A stretch of DNA of 64,000 bases from Branchiostoma lanceolatum. Taxonomy: Eukaryota > Chordata > Leptocardii > Amphioxiformes > Branchiostomatidae. The translations under genes were made by a program, and so were the position numbers. A model generated the notes under the pieces. The model was not told the DNA's origin. It did no database searches and worked only from the letters and a program-made list of their open reading frames with translations. Below are positions 18,781-29,325 of this stretch, piece after piece. Positions within the stretch are counted from its first letter, which is position 1, and each line of letters opens with the position of its first letter. Location of the stretch: the NCBI RefSeq assembly GCF_035083965.1, contig NC_089740.1:15781552-15845551 (forward strand). Reading direction: 5' to 3'.

Positions 18781-21700
18781 TCAGACAGTCCCCCGAGCCT
18801 CGAGAGTGTTCCTGATCCTCCCCAGCAGCTCCGGGTTGTCCATGATCTTGCCGACGGCCTCCGGAGTGACGGGGATGCCGACCTGCTGCAGGTACCGCTC
18901 CACCAGGCGGCGGTCCTGAAGGGGGGTCCAGAAGATCCTCTCGATACTGTCAAGGGCCTGTGGGTTCTGCAGAACCCCCTCCACAGCCTCGCGCCTCACC
19001 TGCACCCCCATGCTCTTCAGGTATGCTACGACCATTTCCTTTTTATCAGCGTTTCCAAACGAAGCCGGTTCTACTTTCTGGGCATTTGATACAGAAATCG
19101 TCCCCTCTTTGGAGGTACTTGGTACAGTCTGCCCCCCTACGGAGATACGTGGTACAGTCTGTCCCCCCGCGGAGGTACTTGGTACAGTCCTGGGCATGTC
19201 TTCCTCCAGAAAGGGTATCTGGTTTCCAGTCGTCGATGACCCCCAAAGGTGTCTCGTTACTGAAGGAAACACGACACCTGCAGTACTTACAGCTGTGCTG
19301 GCTGCTGTGCCCTGTAGGGTGCCCCGTCCTGTGCTTTGCTGAGTGCCCTGCTTTGTGCCCTGCTCTGCGCTCTGCTGTTGGCCCAGTGACGTCCCTGCCC
19401 CAAACAGGTGTTGATACGCCGTCGTGTTCCCCAAGTTGAGCAGCAGCGGCTCATTCTGTGTCCCAGCGGTTTTACTCCTGCCTGTGGACTGGAGCACACC
19501 ACTACCGGAAAAGCCTGTCTCTCCTGAGGCTGGTACGGAAGGCTGCCCCCCTGCGGAGGTACTTGGTCCAGTCCTGATCATCTCCCAGGCTTCCGTGAAG
19601 CTCATGCCGGGAGGGAACACCACGGGGGGCTGGCCTGCCGCCTGGGTCCCAGCGGCCGGGGAGGGGGGCACAGCTCCAGGTTTCCAGCTGGTTGGAATTT
19701 GGCCCACGCCTTGTAACTGGCTGGCCCAGCTGGTTTGGCCCATGTCTTGTGACTTGTTGGCCCAGCTGGTTGGGATTTGGCCCGTTAGCTGGGCCGCAGC
19801 ATCAGGGACCTGCAGGGGCCACGTCTGGGTGTTTTCAGTCTGCTGCTGTTTAGGGGGATACTCAGGACCTCTCCTCTCTCCGGGCCCCTTTTTGTTGCCT
19901 CTGGGACTTGGACTGCGGCTTCTCTTCCGTTTTGCACCGTTTTGGCTGCTTCTGTCTGTTTTAGATGTTTTCTCCGGGACGTTGTGTGGCCGGGATTGAG
20001 AACTGTTTCCAGAACGATCCCGCGACTGGCTATGGCTAGTCTGTCTGCTGGATCCCCGATCCTGCTTTTTACTTTGACTGCCGGATCTATGACCACTGGA
20101 CTTGGGATCTCTACCCTGACTACTGGATCTGAGATCCCCTCTCCGAATCTGACTACTGGATCTATCATCTCTACCCCGGCTTTCAGTCCTGGATCTGTGA
20201 TCCCCTTTCTGACTCAGACGGCTGGATCTGTGATCTCTACTCTGAGTGCTGGATCCATGATCCCCTTTTCGACTTTGACCGCTAGATCTATCATCTTTAC
20301 CCTGGATCTGACTAGTACTGGATCTACTAACCCTACCAGATCTGGGATCCCCTCCCTGACTTCCACGGTTGGATCTGTGATCTCTATCAGATCTCTGACT
20401 CTTTGGACTTCGGTCTGTTCCCCGGGTCTGACTGCTGGATCTCTTTTGTCCACTTCCATCACGGTAGCTTCTATTTCCTTTCTCTGATTCTTTCCCGGAC
20501 TTCTTGACCTCTTTTGCACAGGAGCTTCGACTCTCACTCCTGTGCTCCTGTCGAAGTCTTCCCTCACCTCTCGGTTGATCTTTCCTTTCTCTACGAGAGC
20601 CTCTTCTCTCTTTATCTCTGCTGCTAGCTTGTGACTCTTTTCCATGTTGATCCAATGAGCTCAAAGTCCTTGCCTCTATCCCTGCCCTCCCCTCTGCATA
20701 CTGACTTCCCTTATGATCAACAGCACCCATGATATTGGAACCCCCCTGTGCAGCCCCCATGGCGGTGGAACCCCCCCAAACAGCCCCCATGGCGGTGGAA
20801 TCCCCCAAAACAGCCTCCCTAACTACAGCACCCCTCTCTGCAGCCCCTCTGCCTGTGGCATCCCCCTGAACAGTCCAACTGCCAGTGGCATCCCCCAGAA
20901 AATCCCAGCTGACTGTGGCACCCCCCTGTCCAGCCCCCCTGATAGTGGCATCCCCCTGTCCAGCCCCCCTGATAGTGGCACCCCCCTGTGCAGCCCCCCT
21001 GCTTGTAGCCCCCCCAGTGATGTCTGAAGTGCGCCCTACGCTTCTGCCCAGCTGGTAGTGGTCCTCCCGTTGCTCCGGCAACAGGAAAGGGCTGGGGGTT
21101 CGGCTGTTACTACGGTGATGGTCATCACCGTGAATGCGGTCGCCATGGATACCTGGACCTGCAGGTGGACTCATCATATACTCCTCATGAGGTAAGGGGG
21201 CAACCGGCTGGCTGAATTTGTCCCGGGCACTTCGGTCCTGTAGGAAGCTTCTGAAGATGTCGTTGTAACTGGTTTGTGGAGGTTCAGCTGGAATGGTCGG
21301 CATACTGTTGCCTGGTGACCTGGGGGCAGGGAAGGGCTGGTCTCCTGCGCTGTAAGGTGGGGCCCCGGGCTGGTCATGGTTGCCATGGATACCAGTTCTG
21401 GCAGGTGGACTCGTATACTCTTTGTGGGGCAGAGGGCTGAGTTTGTCCAGGGCATAGGGTGGACTTTGGTCCCTTGGCAGGTTCCTGAAGACGTCGTCCT
21501 GACCGGTTTGTTGGAGAGTCTGCTCCTCCCTTCTGTCGCTCCTGTTGTACTGAGCATCCCGGCTGTCTGGTGGAGGTTCGGCTGGGAAGGTAGAGTTATC
21601 GTAAGCAGGTGCCCTGGGTGCAGAATAGGGCCAATCTCTTGTATAACTCCCTGCAGCGTCCTCGTGTCTGTCCAGCTTTCTGAGTCGGTCGGCTGAAGTT

Positions 21701-23068
21701 TCTCTCCTGTACCGACCAGGGAGGAACTCATCCTCCTCTCCCCTCTCCCAGGATCGGCCTCTCCCCCGCCGGTCCTCAGCTCCAGGCCAGGAGCGTTCCT
21801 CCTCATCCCGCTGCTCCCTCGCATCTTCTTCAGGCAACCAATCACGCTGGGCCATGTAAGCAGGACTAGTCGGGCGACTGTCGTCACGGCGAGAATCTCC
21901 ATGGAAATGCTCATGCTCATACCGACATGGGCTCGTGTCATCATGGTGAAGGTCTCCATGGAAACGCTTGTGGTCATGCCGCAGTGGGCTCCTGTTGTCA
22001 TGGCGAGGGTCTCCATGGGAACGCTCCTGGCTCTTGTCCCTCCGGTAGCTGCTGCTCTCTGACGTCACCTGAACGCGCCTGTAATCCACGTCCTGATTGG
22101 CTGACACCTGCTGCTCTGTGTGGTCGCCATGGTGACCAGTCTCCTGGGGGAGGTGTTTAGAATGCTGGGCCAGCTTGTCGTCTAACGCCTTCCTCTCCGC
22201 GGCCAGCCGCTCCCACTCCTCCTGCAGCAGCAGCTTCTCAGCAGCCAGCCTCCGCGCCTCGCCCTGCGCTGCCGCGTCCTGTCCGTCTTCACCCGGCGGC
22301 TGCCCGGTCTGCAAACCTCCCGGCTTCGGCTGTTGCCATGGTTGCACCCCTCCTGGCATTGTCTGTTGCCATGGTTGCGTCCTTCCCTGCATTATCTGTT
22401 GCCATGGTTGCGCCCTTCCCGGCATCAGCTGTTGCCATGGTTGCGCACTTCCTGGTATTGTCTGTTGCTGTGGCTGTGCCCCTCCCGGCATCGGCTGTTG
22501 CCATGGTTGCGCCCTTCCCGGCATCGGCTGTTGCCATGGTTGCGCCCTTCCCGGCATCGGCTGTTGCCATGGTTGCGCCCCTCCCTGCATTGGCTGTTGC
22601 CATGGTTGCGCCCCTCCCGGCATCGGCTGTTGCCATGGTTGCGCTCCTCCCTGCATTGGCTGTTGCCATGGTTGCGCTCCTCCCTGCATTGCCTGTTGCC
22701 GTGGTTGCGCCCCTCCCTGCATTGCCTGTTCTCTTGCTAGATCCCTTTCCTCCATTTTCTGCTGCCACTTCCTGGCCCTGTCCGTTGCCCTGCTGCTCGT
22801 CAGCATGTTCCCCAAGACGAATCTTGTCACAGTGAAGAACCTCGCCTGAAACTCGACCTTGCACAGCCCCCTGACCAGCTGCGCGACCTTGATCTGCGCG
22901 CTGTCCCTCTTTGGGAGGCAGTCGGCCACGACCCGGCGTAGCAGCCGCAGTTTCCAGACGGAGGCCGGCGGCAGCTGGTGGCGCCAGGCGAACTGTTCCA
23001 TCGCCGCGTCGTTGTTGTGTTTGCTCGTCCAGGAGATCTCCGTGTTTTTCGCAAGCTCCTCCTCAAAC
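18781..23068 (-). CDS. W-gene A exon 2: end of D5, repeats, RS-rich region, C-terminal helices
   Basis: Acceptor TTCCAACCCCAG|G. Continues D5 (FEEELAKNTEISW ... VWKLRLLRRVVADCLPK), then the Gln/Trp-rich 11-residue repeat, DVDYRRVQV, long Asp/Arg and Arg/Ser tracts, and the C-terminal module from MVVAYLKSMGVQV to GRIRNTLEARGTV. The stop TGA is at 18783-18781. Confidence 0.9.
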
Positions 23069-26000
23069 CTGGGGTTGGAACCAATCAGGCATCATTACTC
23101 GTGACCAAGATACGGCAAATTCATTCTGAACTCTTTATCAAAAGGTGGAAACCGGTAAATCGTCAGCTGTCTGACGCCCAATCGACCGAGTTATAGCAAA
23201 TTATTTATTGTACTGTTATTATATACAATTAGGATTTTACCATGATGGTCAGTACTGTTATCATATACTATTACTACTATTAGGATTTTACCATGGTCAG
23301 TACTGTTATCATATACTATTAGGATTTTACCATGGTCAATACTGACCAACGGAAGTGTTCTCACTACGGTAAATGCAGAAATGTTCCCGGTGGTTTTATG
23401 TTCGCGGTTTTTGCGGTGAAGATTTACCGACTTAGAACCACTGCAAGAAGCCTTCCATGATGTGATTGTAGCCCGACTAATTGTTTCAAACACAAACTCA
23501 AAACCACCGTGAACATGCCCCTAACATATGTATGGAAGACTCTCATTGTGTTGATCCCTTGCCAAACTGTTGTCTAATGCCAGAAATACATATGCAGCAC
23601 TAATGCTTGGTTAGTGCACACTGCCATGGTAATTTCATGGTAATTATGCTAAGGAGCGCGTAGTGCGGCATTAATGCTACATTAGACAACAGTTGGGCAA
23701 GGGATGTTCTCACAACATTCTTCCACAAATTTACTAACTCTGAATTAAAATCAAAGGTTACTTCTTTTGTTTGAATGATTTATCTATTGTTGTAATCTAA
23801 TAAAGGGAGGACTTTAAGTAAGCATTTAGCTTTTGGTCTTCCTTGCACTGCTGATAGATTTCATTTGTCTGTATTATTCGTTTAAGTGCGAATAAATAAA
23901 TAAATAAATAAACAAACAATAAACATGAACAAACCCGTAAATCCGCCTTTCAACAAGTCGAGCAATCGATGGCCTCGGGAAGATACTCTCCGCCGCCTCG
24001 AGCAGCCTCTGAGAGAACGGATCTGTGATCAAAGTTCCGCCCGTGGCTTCTTTCTGCACCGCTGCAGAAGCTTGTGGGGTTCCTTCTGACGAGAGACCAG
24101 GCTGTGGCTCCTGGCTGGTCTGATCTGACTCTCTCTCAAGTTCTGCTGCAGCTGTTTTTTGGGTTGCCGGCGTGGCGTTTGTTGGAACCCTGTCAAACGC
24201 GACTGCCATCAGCTCCGAGATGTTCCGTCTGAAATTGTAAAACTCGTCCCGAAGGACTTGCAGACAGCACTGTCGCGCCCGCTCGATTAGTTCGAAATGA
24301 TTTTTGGGAAGGCAGCGTTTGTAAACCCTGCGTAAGAGCTTGAGTTTCCACACAGATCCGGGAGGAAGTTTCAGCCGCCCTGCCAACTGGTCTATCATCG
24401 TGTCATTGTTCTGCTGATGTCTCCAGAAAAGCTCTTTGTTTCCCTTTAGCTCCTCTGCAAACCAGTTCATCACTTCTTTGACTTTCCCCACTTTCCTTTC
24501 GGTGTAGTTTTCCTTCACCACAGCAAGCAGCCTCTGAGAAAACGGTTCTAAGACTAGATTCCCGCTCCAGCCTTCATCCTGTAAACCGGCAGGTTCTTGG
24601 GCTGTTCCTTGTGAGGAGGGACCAGGAAGGGCTGGTTGTGGCTCTTGACGGGTTTGATCTGACTCTCTCTCCGGTTCCGGTGCAGCTGTTTTTTGGGTTG
24701 CCGGCGTGGCGTTTGTTGGAACCGGGTCAAAAGCGACTCTCATCAGCTCTGAGATGTTCCTTTTGTAAAACTGGTCTCGAAGAACCTGCAAACAGAACTT
24801 CCGCGCCCGCTCGATCTGTCCGGGATGATGTTTAGGGAGGCACCGTTTATACACCCTGCGTAAGAGCTTGAGTTTCCATGCAGACCCGGGAGGAAGATAC
24901 AGCCGCGCTGCCGTCTGGTCTATCATCGTGTCATTGTTCTGCTGATGTCTCCAGACGAACTCTTCATTTCCCTTTAGCTCCTCTGCAAACCAGTTTATCA
25001 CCTCTTCAACCTTCTCCCCTTTCCTTTCAGTGTAGTTTACCTTCACTGCAGCCAGCAGCCTCTGAGAGAACGGTTCTAAGACTAGATTCCCGCTCCAGCC
25101 TTCATTCTGGAAACCGGCAGGTTCTTGGACAGTCCCTTGTGAGGAGGGACCCGGCAGGGCTGGTCGTGGCTCTTGACGGGTTTGATCTGACTCTCTCTCC
25201 GGTTCTGGTGCAGCTGTTTTTTGGGTTGCCGGCGTGGCGTTTGTTGGAACCCGGTCAAATGCGACTGTCATCAGCTCGGAGATGTTCCTTTTATAAAACT
25301 CGTCTCGAAGAACCTGCAAACAGAACTTCCGCGCCCGCTCGATTAGTTCGGAATTAGTTTTGGGGAGGCACCGTATATAAACCCTGCGTAAGAGCTTGAG
25401 TTTCCACACAGCCACACGAGGAAGATTCAGCCGCGCTGCCGTCTGGTCGATCATTGTGTCATTGTTATGCTGATGTCTCCAGAAAAACTCTTTGTTTCCC
25501 TTTAGTTCCTCTGCAAACCAGTTCATCACCTCTTCAACCTTCTCCACTTTCCATTGGGTGTAGTTTTCCTTCACTGCAGCAAGCAGCCTCTCAGAGAATG
25601 GTTCTAAGACTAGATTCCCGCTCCAACCTTTTTCCTGCAAACCGGCAGGTTCTTGGACAGTCCCTTGTGAGGAGGGACCCGGCAGGGCTGGTCGTGGCTC
25701 CTGGCTGGTTGGAACTGAAGCTGGAGCCATTTCTGACCGTGCGACGTCAACGTCTCTTGACAACGTGAGGAAGATAGCTTCGATGATCCCGGCTATCTTG
25801 CCTCGCCTGAACTCCCCTTGCAGGATGTGTATGCAGAACTGTCGGGCTTGCTGGAGGTGCGACTGGTAGCCGCTCGTCACCGGCAGACAGGTCATCACCA
25901 CTCTCCGCAACACCCGCAGCTTCCACACCATGAAATGTGGAATCTTCAAACGCTCGACCATCTGCTCAAAAACCTTATCACTCTTCTCAGCTGACTGAGT

Positions 26001-27218
26001 GCCTCCTGAAATAAGCTCCTCTCCGAACTTGTACACAAGGATTTTAGCTTTCTCCCTTTTTGCTGGAGAGTATTTTATCTCGACCAGCTTAAGCATCTTC
26101 CTACAAAAGTGTTCTTGGGTTAAAGAACCCAGTTTGGCCCAGTTTGGCACTGTGCTGTTCTGTCCTGTGCTGCTCTGTCCTGTGCTGTTCTGGCCTGTGC
26201 TGTTCTGGCCTGTGTTGGTCTGTCCTGTGCTGTTCTGGCCTGTGCTGTTCTGGCCTGTGCTGTTCTGGCCTGTGCTGTTCTGGCCTGTGCTGTTCTGGCC
26301 TGTGCTGTTCTGGCCTGTGCTGTTCTGGCCTGTGCTGTTCTGGCCTGTGCTGTTCTGGCCTGTGCTGTTCTGGCCTGTGCTGTTCTGGCCTGTGCTGTTC
26401 TGGCCTGTGCTGTCCTGGTCTGTGCTGTTCTGCCCTGTGTTGTTCTGCCCTGTATTCTTCTGGCCTGTGCTGTTCTGCCCTGTGTTGTTCTGGCCTGTGC
26501 TGCTCTGCCCTGTGTTGCTCTGCCCTGTGTTGTTCTGGCCTGTGCTGCTCTGCCCTGTGCTGATCTGGTCTGTGCTGTTCTGGTCTGTGCTGCTCTGGTC
26601 TGTGCTGCTCTGGCCTGTGCTGATCTGGTCTGTGCTGATCTGGTCTGTGCTGCTCTGCCCTGTGCTGCTCTGGCCTATGTTGTTCTGCCCTGTGCTGTTC
26701 TGGCCTGTGCTGATCTGGTCTGTGCTGATCTGCCCTGTGCTGTTCTGGCCTGTGCTGTTCTGCCCTGTGCTGCTCTGCCCTGTGATGTTCTGCCCTGTGC
26801 TGTTCTGGCCTGTGCTGTTCTGCCCTGTGCTGCTCTGCCCTGTGCTGTTCTGCCCTGTGCTGTTCTGCCCTGTGTTGTTCTGGCCTGTGCTGATCTGGTC
26901 TGTGCTGATCTGCCCTGTGCTGTTCTGCCCTGTGCTATTCTGCCCTGTACTCTTCAGCCCTGTGCTATTTTGCCCTGTACTCTTTTGCCCTTTGCTATTC
27001 TGGCCTGTGCTTTTCTGTCCCTGTCTGTTCTGGGCTGATTTGTTCCCTCTAAGCCTGTTCTGCCACGGCCTGTTTTCATTCTTAACTTCCTGTTCTATTT
27101 CCACATCGCCCATGGCAACGCTCTCATCGCCCATGGCGACGCTCACACCCCCTCCTCCTGTCTTCTGACAGAAGGAGCAACGGTCTTTAAACTTTAGCTT
27201 AAGGCAAAGACGATGCAT
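18781..27218 (-). CDS. W-gene A: large two-exon protein with five WKL domains
   Basis: I do not recognise this family. Exon 1 27218-23935 and exon 2 23068-18781 join in phase (GG|G) through donor GTTTGT and acceptor ACCCCAG; about 2,524 residues. Order: a 5-residue repeat (S-T-G-Q-N, about 90-360); WKL domains D1-D5 (about 370-490, 533-656, 709-833, 889-1011, 1063-1181); an 11-residue GGAQPWQQPMQ repeat; a DVDYRRVQV block; an Arg/Ser/Asp-rich middle; FPPGMSF; and a C-terminal helical pair ending EARGTV-TGA. The intron cuts D5 between IYG and FEEEL, exactly where D2-D4 read (V/I)MNWFAEEL, or INWFAEEL, without a break. This is the proof that both exons are one gene. The RS-like composition suggests a nuclear protein (inference). 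The start is uncertain: ATG at 27218, or ATG at 27134 (GCCATGG) behind a possible acceptor at 27165. Confidence 0.85.
22310..22740 (-). repeat. 33-nt coding minisatellite in W-gene A
   Basis: About 13 units encoding GGAQPWQQPMQ/PGRAQPWQQPM. The opposite strand is open in three frames over the same stretch, which is a composition artefact. Confidence 0.93.
23069..23934 (-). other. W-gene A intron with dispersed repeats
   Basis: Contains three short copies of TTAGGATTTTACCATG (23230-23335), a stretch with AATGTTCCCGGTGGTTTTAT (23380-23500, with an inverted relation to AAACCACCGTGAACATG), and inverted copies of TTGCCAAACTGTTGTCTAATG near 23560 and 23690. A (AATA)n run lies at 23889-23915. Confidence 0.6.
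23561..23705. mobile_element. Foldback element in W-gene A intron
   Basis: ATCCCTTGCCAAACTGTTGT (near 23555) is the inverted counterpart of ACAACAGTTGGGCAAGGGAT (near 23686), and TAATGC...GCATTA sequences continue the arms inward. A palindromic MITE-like element of about 150 bp. Confidence 0.6.
23935..27218 (-). CDS. W-gene A exon 1: S-T-G-Q-N tract, WKL domains D1-D4 and start of D5
   Basis: Open for about 1,094 codons. After the repeat tract D1 is divergent (MVWKLRVLRRVVMTCLP). D2-D4 are nearly identical units of about 530 nt including the linker, with core motifs NNDTMIDQ, WKLKLLRRVYKRCLPK and AR(K/Q)(F/C)CLQVLRDEF. The exon leaves D5 after LVERRIYG at donor GG|GTTTGT. Beyond the donor the frame runs into a hydrophobic AT-rich tail encoded by (AATA)n, which is intron. 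Confidence 0.88.
24186..25622 (-). repeat. Three near-identical tandem WKL domain units (D2-D4)
   Basis: Unit about 530-540 nt, encoding one WKL domain plus the linker PTNATPATQKTAA...ALPGPSSQGT. High nucleotide identity, including the linkers, implies recent amplification, whereas D1 and D5 are diverged. Confidence 0.9.
26150..27015 (-). repeat. 15-nt coding minisatellite (S-T-G-Q-N) in W-gene A
   Basis: Around 57 units of a 15-nt repeat (on the + strand CTGTGCTGTTCTGGC) encode STGQN with variants STDQI, NTGQS and STGQK. The centre (about 26230-26410) is homogeneous and the flanks are degenerate, as expected for replication slippage. The product would be a Ser/Thr/Gln/Asn-rich unstructured tail. 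Confidence 0.95.
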
Positions 27219-27404
27219 CAATCACTGCAGGACACACTGCAGGACGCCTGTCAATCACTGCATCCAGCTGCAGGAGGTTAGAGTTCACTGCTGCTGTTGT
27301 GCTGGCTGCTGATTAGCTTCTTTGTGACAACTTTTGTCGTGAAGAAGTTCCTTGTAGTGGACGGGCACTTTGACAGTTTGCTGAGAGAAAATTCCTTCCC
27401 AGCA

Positions 27405-28570
27405 GGACCTGCAGAGCAAAGGCAGAACACACAGTGAGGGAGGAATGCCTAATATGGCAGAAAAAGCTACCATGTGCCCAGCATGTGACTATCATATGCC
27501 CAGCACGTGACTATCATGTGCCCAGCACGTGACTATCATGTGCCCAGCACGTGACTATCATGTGCCCAGCACGTGACTATCATGTGCCCAGCACGTGACT
27601 ATCATGTGCCCAGCACGTGACTACCATGTGCCCAGCACGTGACTATCATGTGCCCAGCACGTGACTACCATGTGCCCAGCACGTGACTATCATGTGCCCA
27701 GCACGTGAATATCATGTGCCCAGCACGTGAATATCATGTGCCCAGCACGTGACTATCATGTGCCCAGCATGTGACTATCATGTGCCCAGCACGTGACTAT
27801 CATGTGCCCAGGCCCAGCACATGACTACATCGTGTGTGCAGCATTTGACTATCATGCATGTGTGCAGCATGACTTTTTTGTGACTTAATCATGTGCCCAG
27901 CACGTGAAAATCATATGCCCAACATGTGGCTGACATGTGATAGTCACATGAGTCACCATAACTCGGATATCTGAACTGCTGCCATGACTGGACCTGCAAA
28001 GAAAAGGCAGAGCACAGGTAAGGAGGGCATCATCATCATAAATCATAAAGGTCACGGATGTTCATGACCCATCTCCTCCGTCGCTCTGGGCAAACCTTCC
28101 AGAGTACAGCCTGCACCCTCACACACACAGAGGAGTGCATAAGGTACCGAATGATATGGCAGAAACAGCTAACATGCGCCCAGCACGAGACTACTACGTG
28201 CCCAGCACGTGACTATCACATGTCCAGCATGTGACTACTAGTATCATGTACCCAGCAGGTGACTACCATGTGTCCAGCATGTGGCTGACATGTGACAGTC
28301 ACCTGAGTCATCATGGCTGCTTTATCCAAACCACTGCCCTGACAGCACCTGCAAAGCAAAGGCAGAACACATGTACAGTTGATGAGGGCATCCTCATCAT
28401 TTGGTCGTGAAGGTCTCACGGACGTTCATGACCCTTCTCCTACAGCCCTCCCTATCCTCGATCACTCTGGGCAAGCCTTCCAGAGTCTGGCCTGCATCCT
28501 CACACAGAGGAGTGCATATGGAGCTTAATGGCAGAAACAGCTAACACACCAAGTGCTCAGCGAGTGGACA
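27405..28570. repeat. Triplicated segment with splice-acceptor echo plus 22-nt E-box minisatellite
   Basis: The segment CCTGCA(A/G)AG(C/A)AAAGGCAGA(A/G)CACA starts near 27409, 27990 and 28349. On the - strand each carries TGTTCTGCCTTTGC..TGCAG, a plausible acceptor. Between copies 1 and 2 lies the 22-nt array (27480-27910). Copies 2 and 3 share about 200 nt, including AGGAGTGCATA and GGCAGAAACAGCTAACA. Confidence 0.8.
27480..27910. repeat. 22-nt minisatellite, each unit with a CACGTG E-box
   Basis: Unit CATGTGCCCAGCACGTGACT plus AT, about 19 units, of which about 14 keep CACGTG. The unit lies 250-700 nt upstream of the W-gene A open frame. GCACGTGAC matches the core bound by USF/MITF/TFEB-type bHLH proteins; function here is inference. 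Confidence 0.93.
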
Positions 28571-28589
28571 CACTCAGCAGGGGCTAATC

Positions 28590-28750
28590 TAAAGGGGGTT
28601 ACAGGGGCGGAGCGTCCTCATAACCTGACCATGCACCCCTCACCCTGGGGAGCATATCCTCTGGGGCGGAGCGTCCCCATACCCTGACCATGCACCCCTC
28701 ACCCAGGGGAGCAGATTCTCCCTCACCCTGGGGAGCAGATTCTCTGATGA
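28590..28750. repeat. Short tandem duplication (GGGGCGGAGCGTCC)
   Basis: GGGGCGGAGCGTCC(T/C)CATA with CCTGACCATGCACCCCTCAC occurs twice, about 60 nt apart, followed by two copies of CAGATTCTC. Confidence 0.7.
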
Positions 28751-29194
28751 GCATAAAATTCTGATTGACCAGGGATGCTACTTAGTCACATGTGGCCAGT
28801 CTTCAACTGTGTAATTCTGCCACTCAGGAAGCCAAAGAATGCCCAACTTTAACTTAGAATTCTCTATAACTCCACACTGTGGATAGGGAGAAACCCCACT
28901 TTCACACCATCTCCCCATGGCCACTTGGTCGAGCGACCTCGCAATGCTTCCCCTTGCAATTTTTTTCTAGACAACCCCCGTTACTGCGGTATCTGAACCA
29001 CTGCAATGAAAACTTTTATGACATCAATTGAAAGAGTCTGATGCAGCTTCGACGTTGCCTGATGAATATCAACACGGTTTGTGCAGATACACAGCAACAT
29101 TCCGTCCTCGGCGCAACTTATCATCTGCTCAGAGGGGAGAGAGAGTTGATTAACTTGATAAGAAAAAGAAATTAAGTTAGAATTTATACCTAAA

Positions 29195-29325
29195 CAAATG
29201 CAGACTGGCAGAGCATTCCAGTCCCCAACCACTCCAGCACTGAAAGTCTGACTTCTAAGCCAACTTCTGGCCAAGGGAACTTCAAGTTGAAAGCTGCGCC
29301 CTCTTGTTGGTCCCTCAAAGCGTCC
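29195..29325 (-). mobile_element. Non-LTR retrotransposon C-terminal fragment
   Basis: The - strand encodes RFEGPTRGRSFQLEVPLARS then FSAGVVGDWNALP, the typical end of LINE reverse transcriptase ORFs (T-R-G-H...F..R.v..W-N-x-L-P). Only about 40 codons remain and no other domain is visible. Confidence 0.55.

Noticed and set aside
18438-19089. Several + strand frames over the end of W-gene A
   Set aside because: Repeat composition of the 3' UTR and antisense of the C-terminal module; the - strand protein is conserved with W-gene B.
22175-22849. Three + strand frames rich in Cys/His or Trp/Leu
   Set aside because: Antisense shadows of the 33-nt coding repeat of W-gene A; the apparent Cys/His periodicity is not a zinc-finger pattern.
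23874-23934. C-terminal hydrophobic tail of the first W-gene A open frame (IYGFVHVYCLFIYLFIYSH)
   Set aside because: Encoded by an (AATA)n tract past a GTTTGT donor; the true continuation is exon 2, which completes the fifth domain. It is not a membrane anchor.
25999-27168. 389-codon hydrophobic frame on the + strand (FWPVL repeats)
   Set aside because: It is the exact antisense of the S-T-G-Q-N coding repeat and has no similarity outside the repeat; W-gene A on the - strand explains the region.
27480-27910. CRISPR-like array
   Set aside because: Units are contiguous with no unique spacers and the host is a metazoan genome; it is a minisatellite. The same applies to the other arrays.
28981-29274. 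97-codon - strand frame as a host gene
   Set aside because: Its beginning matches the C-terminal tail of LINE reverse transcriptases and the rest has no coding signature.
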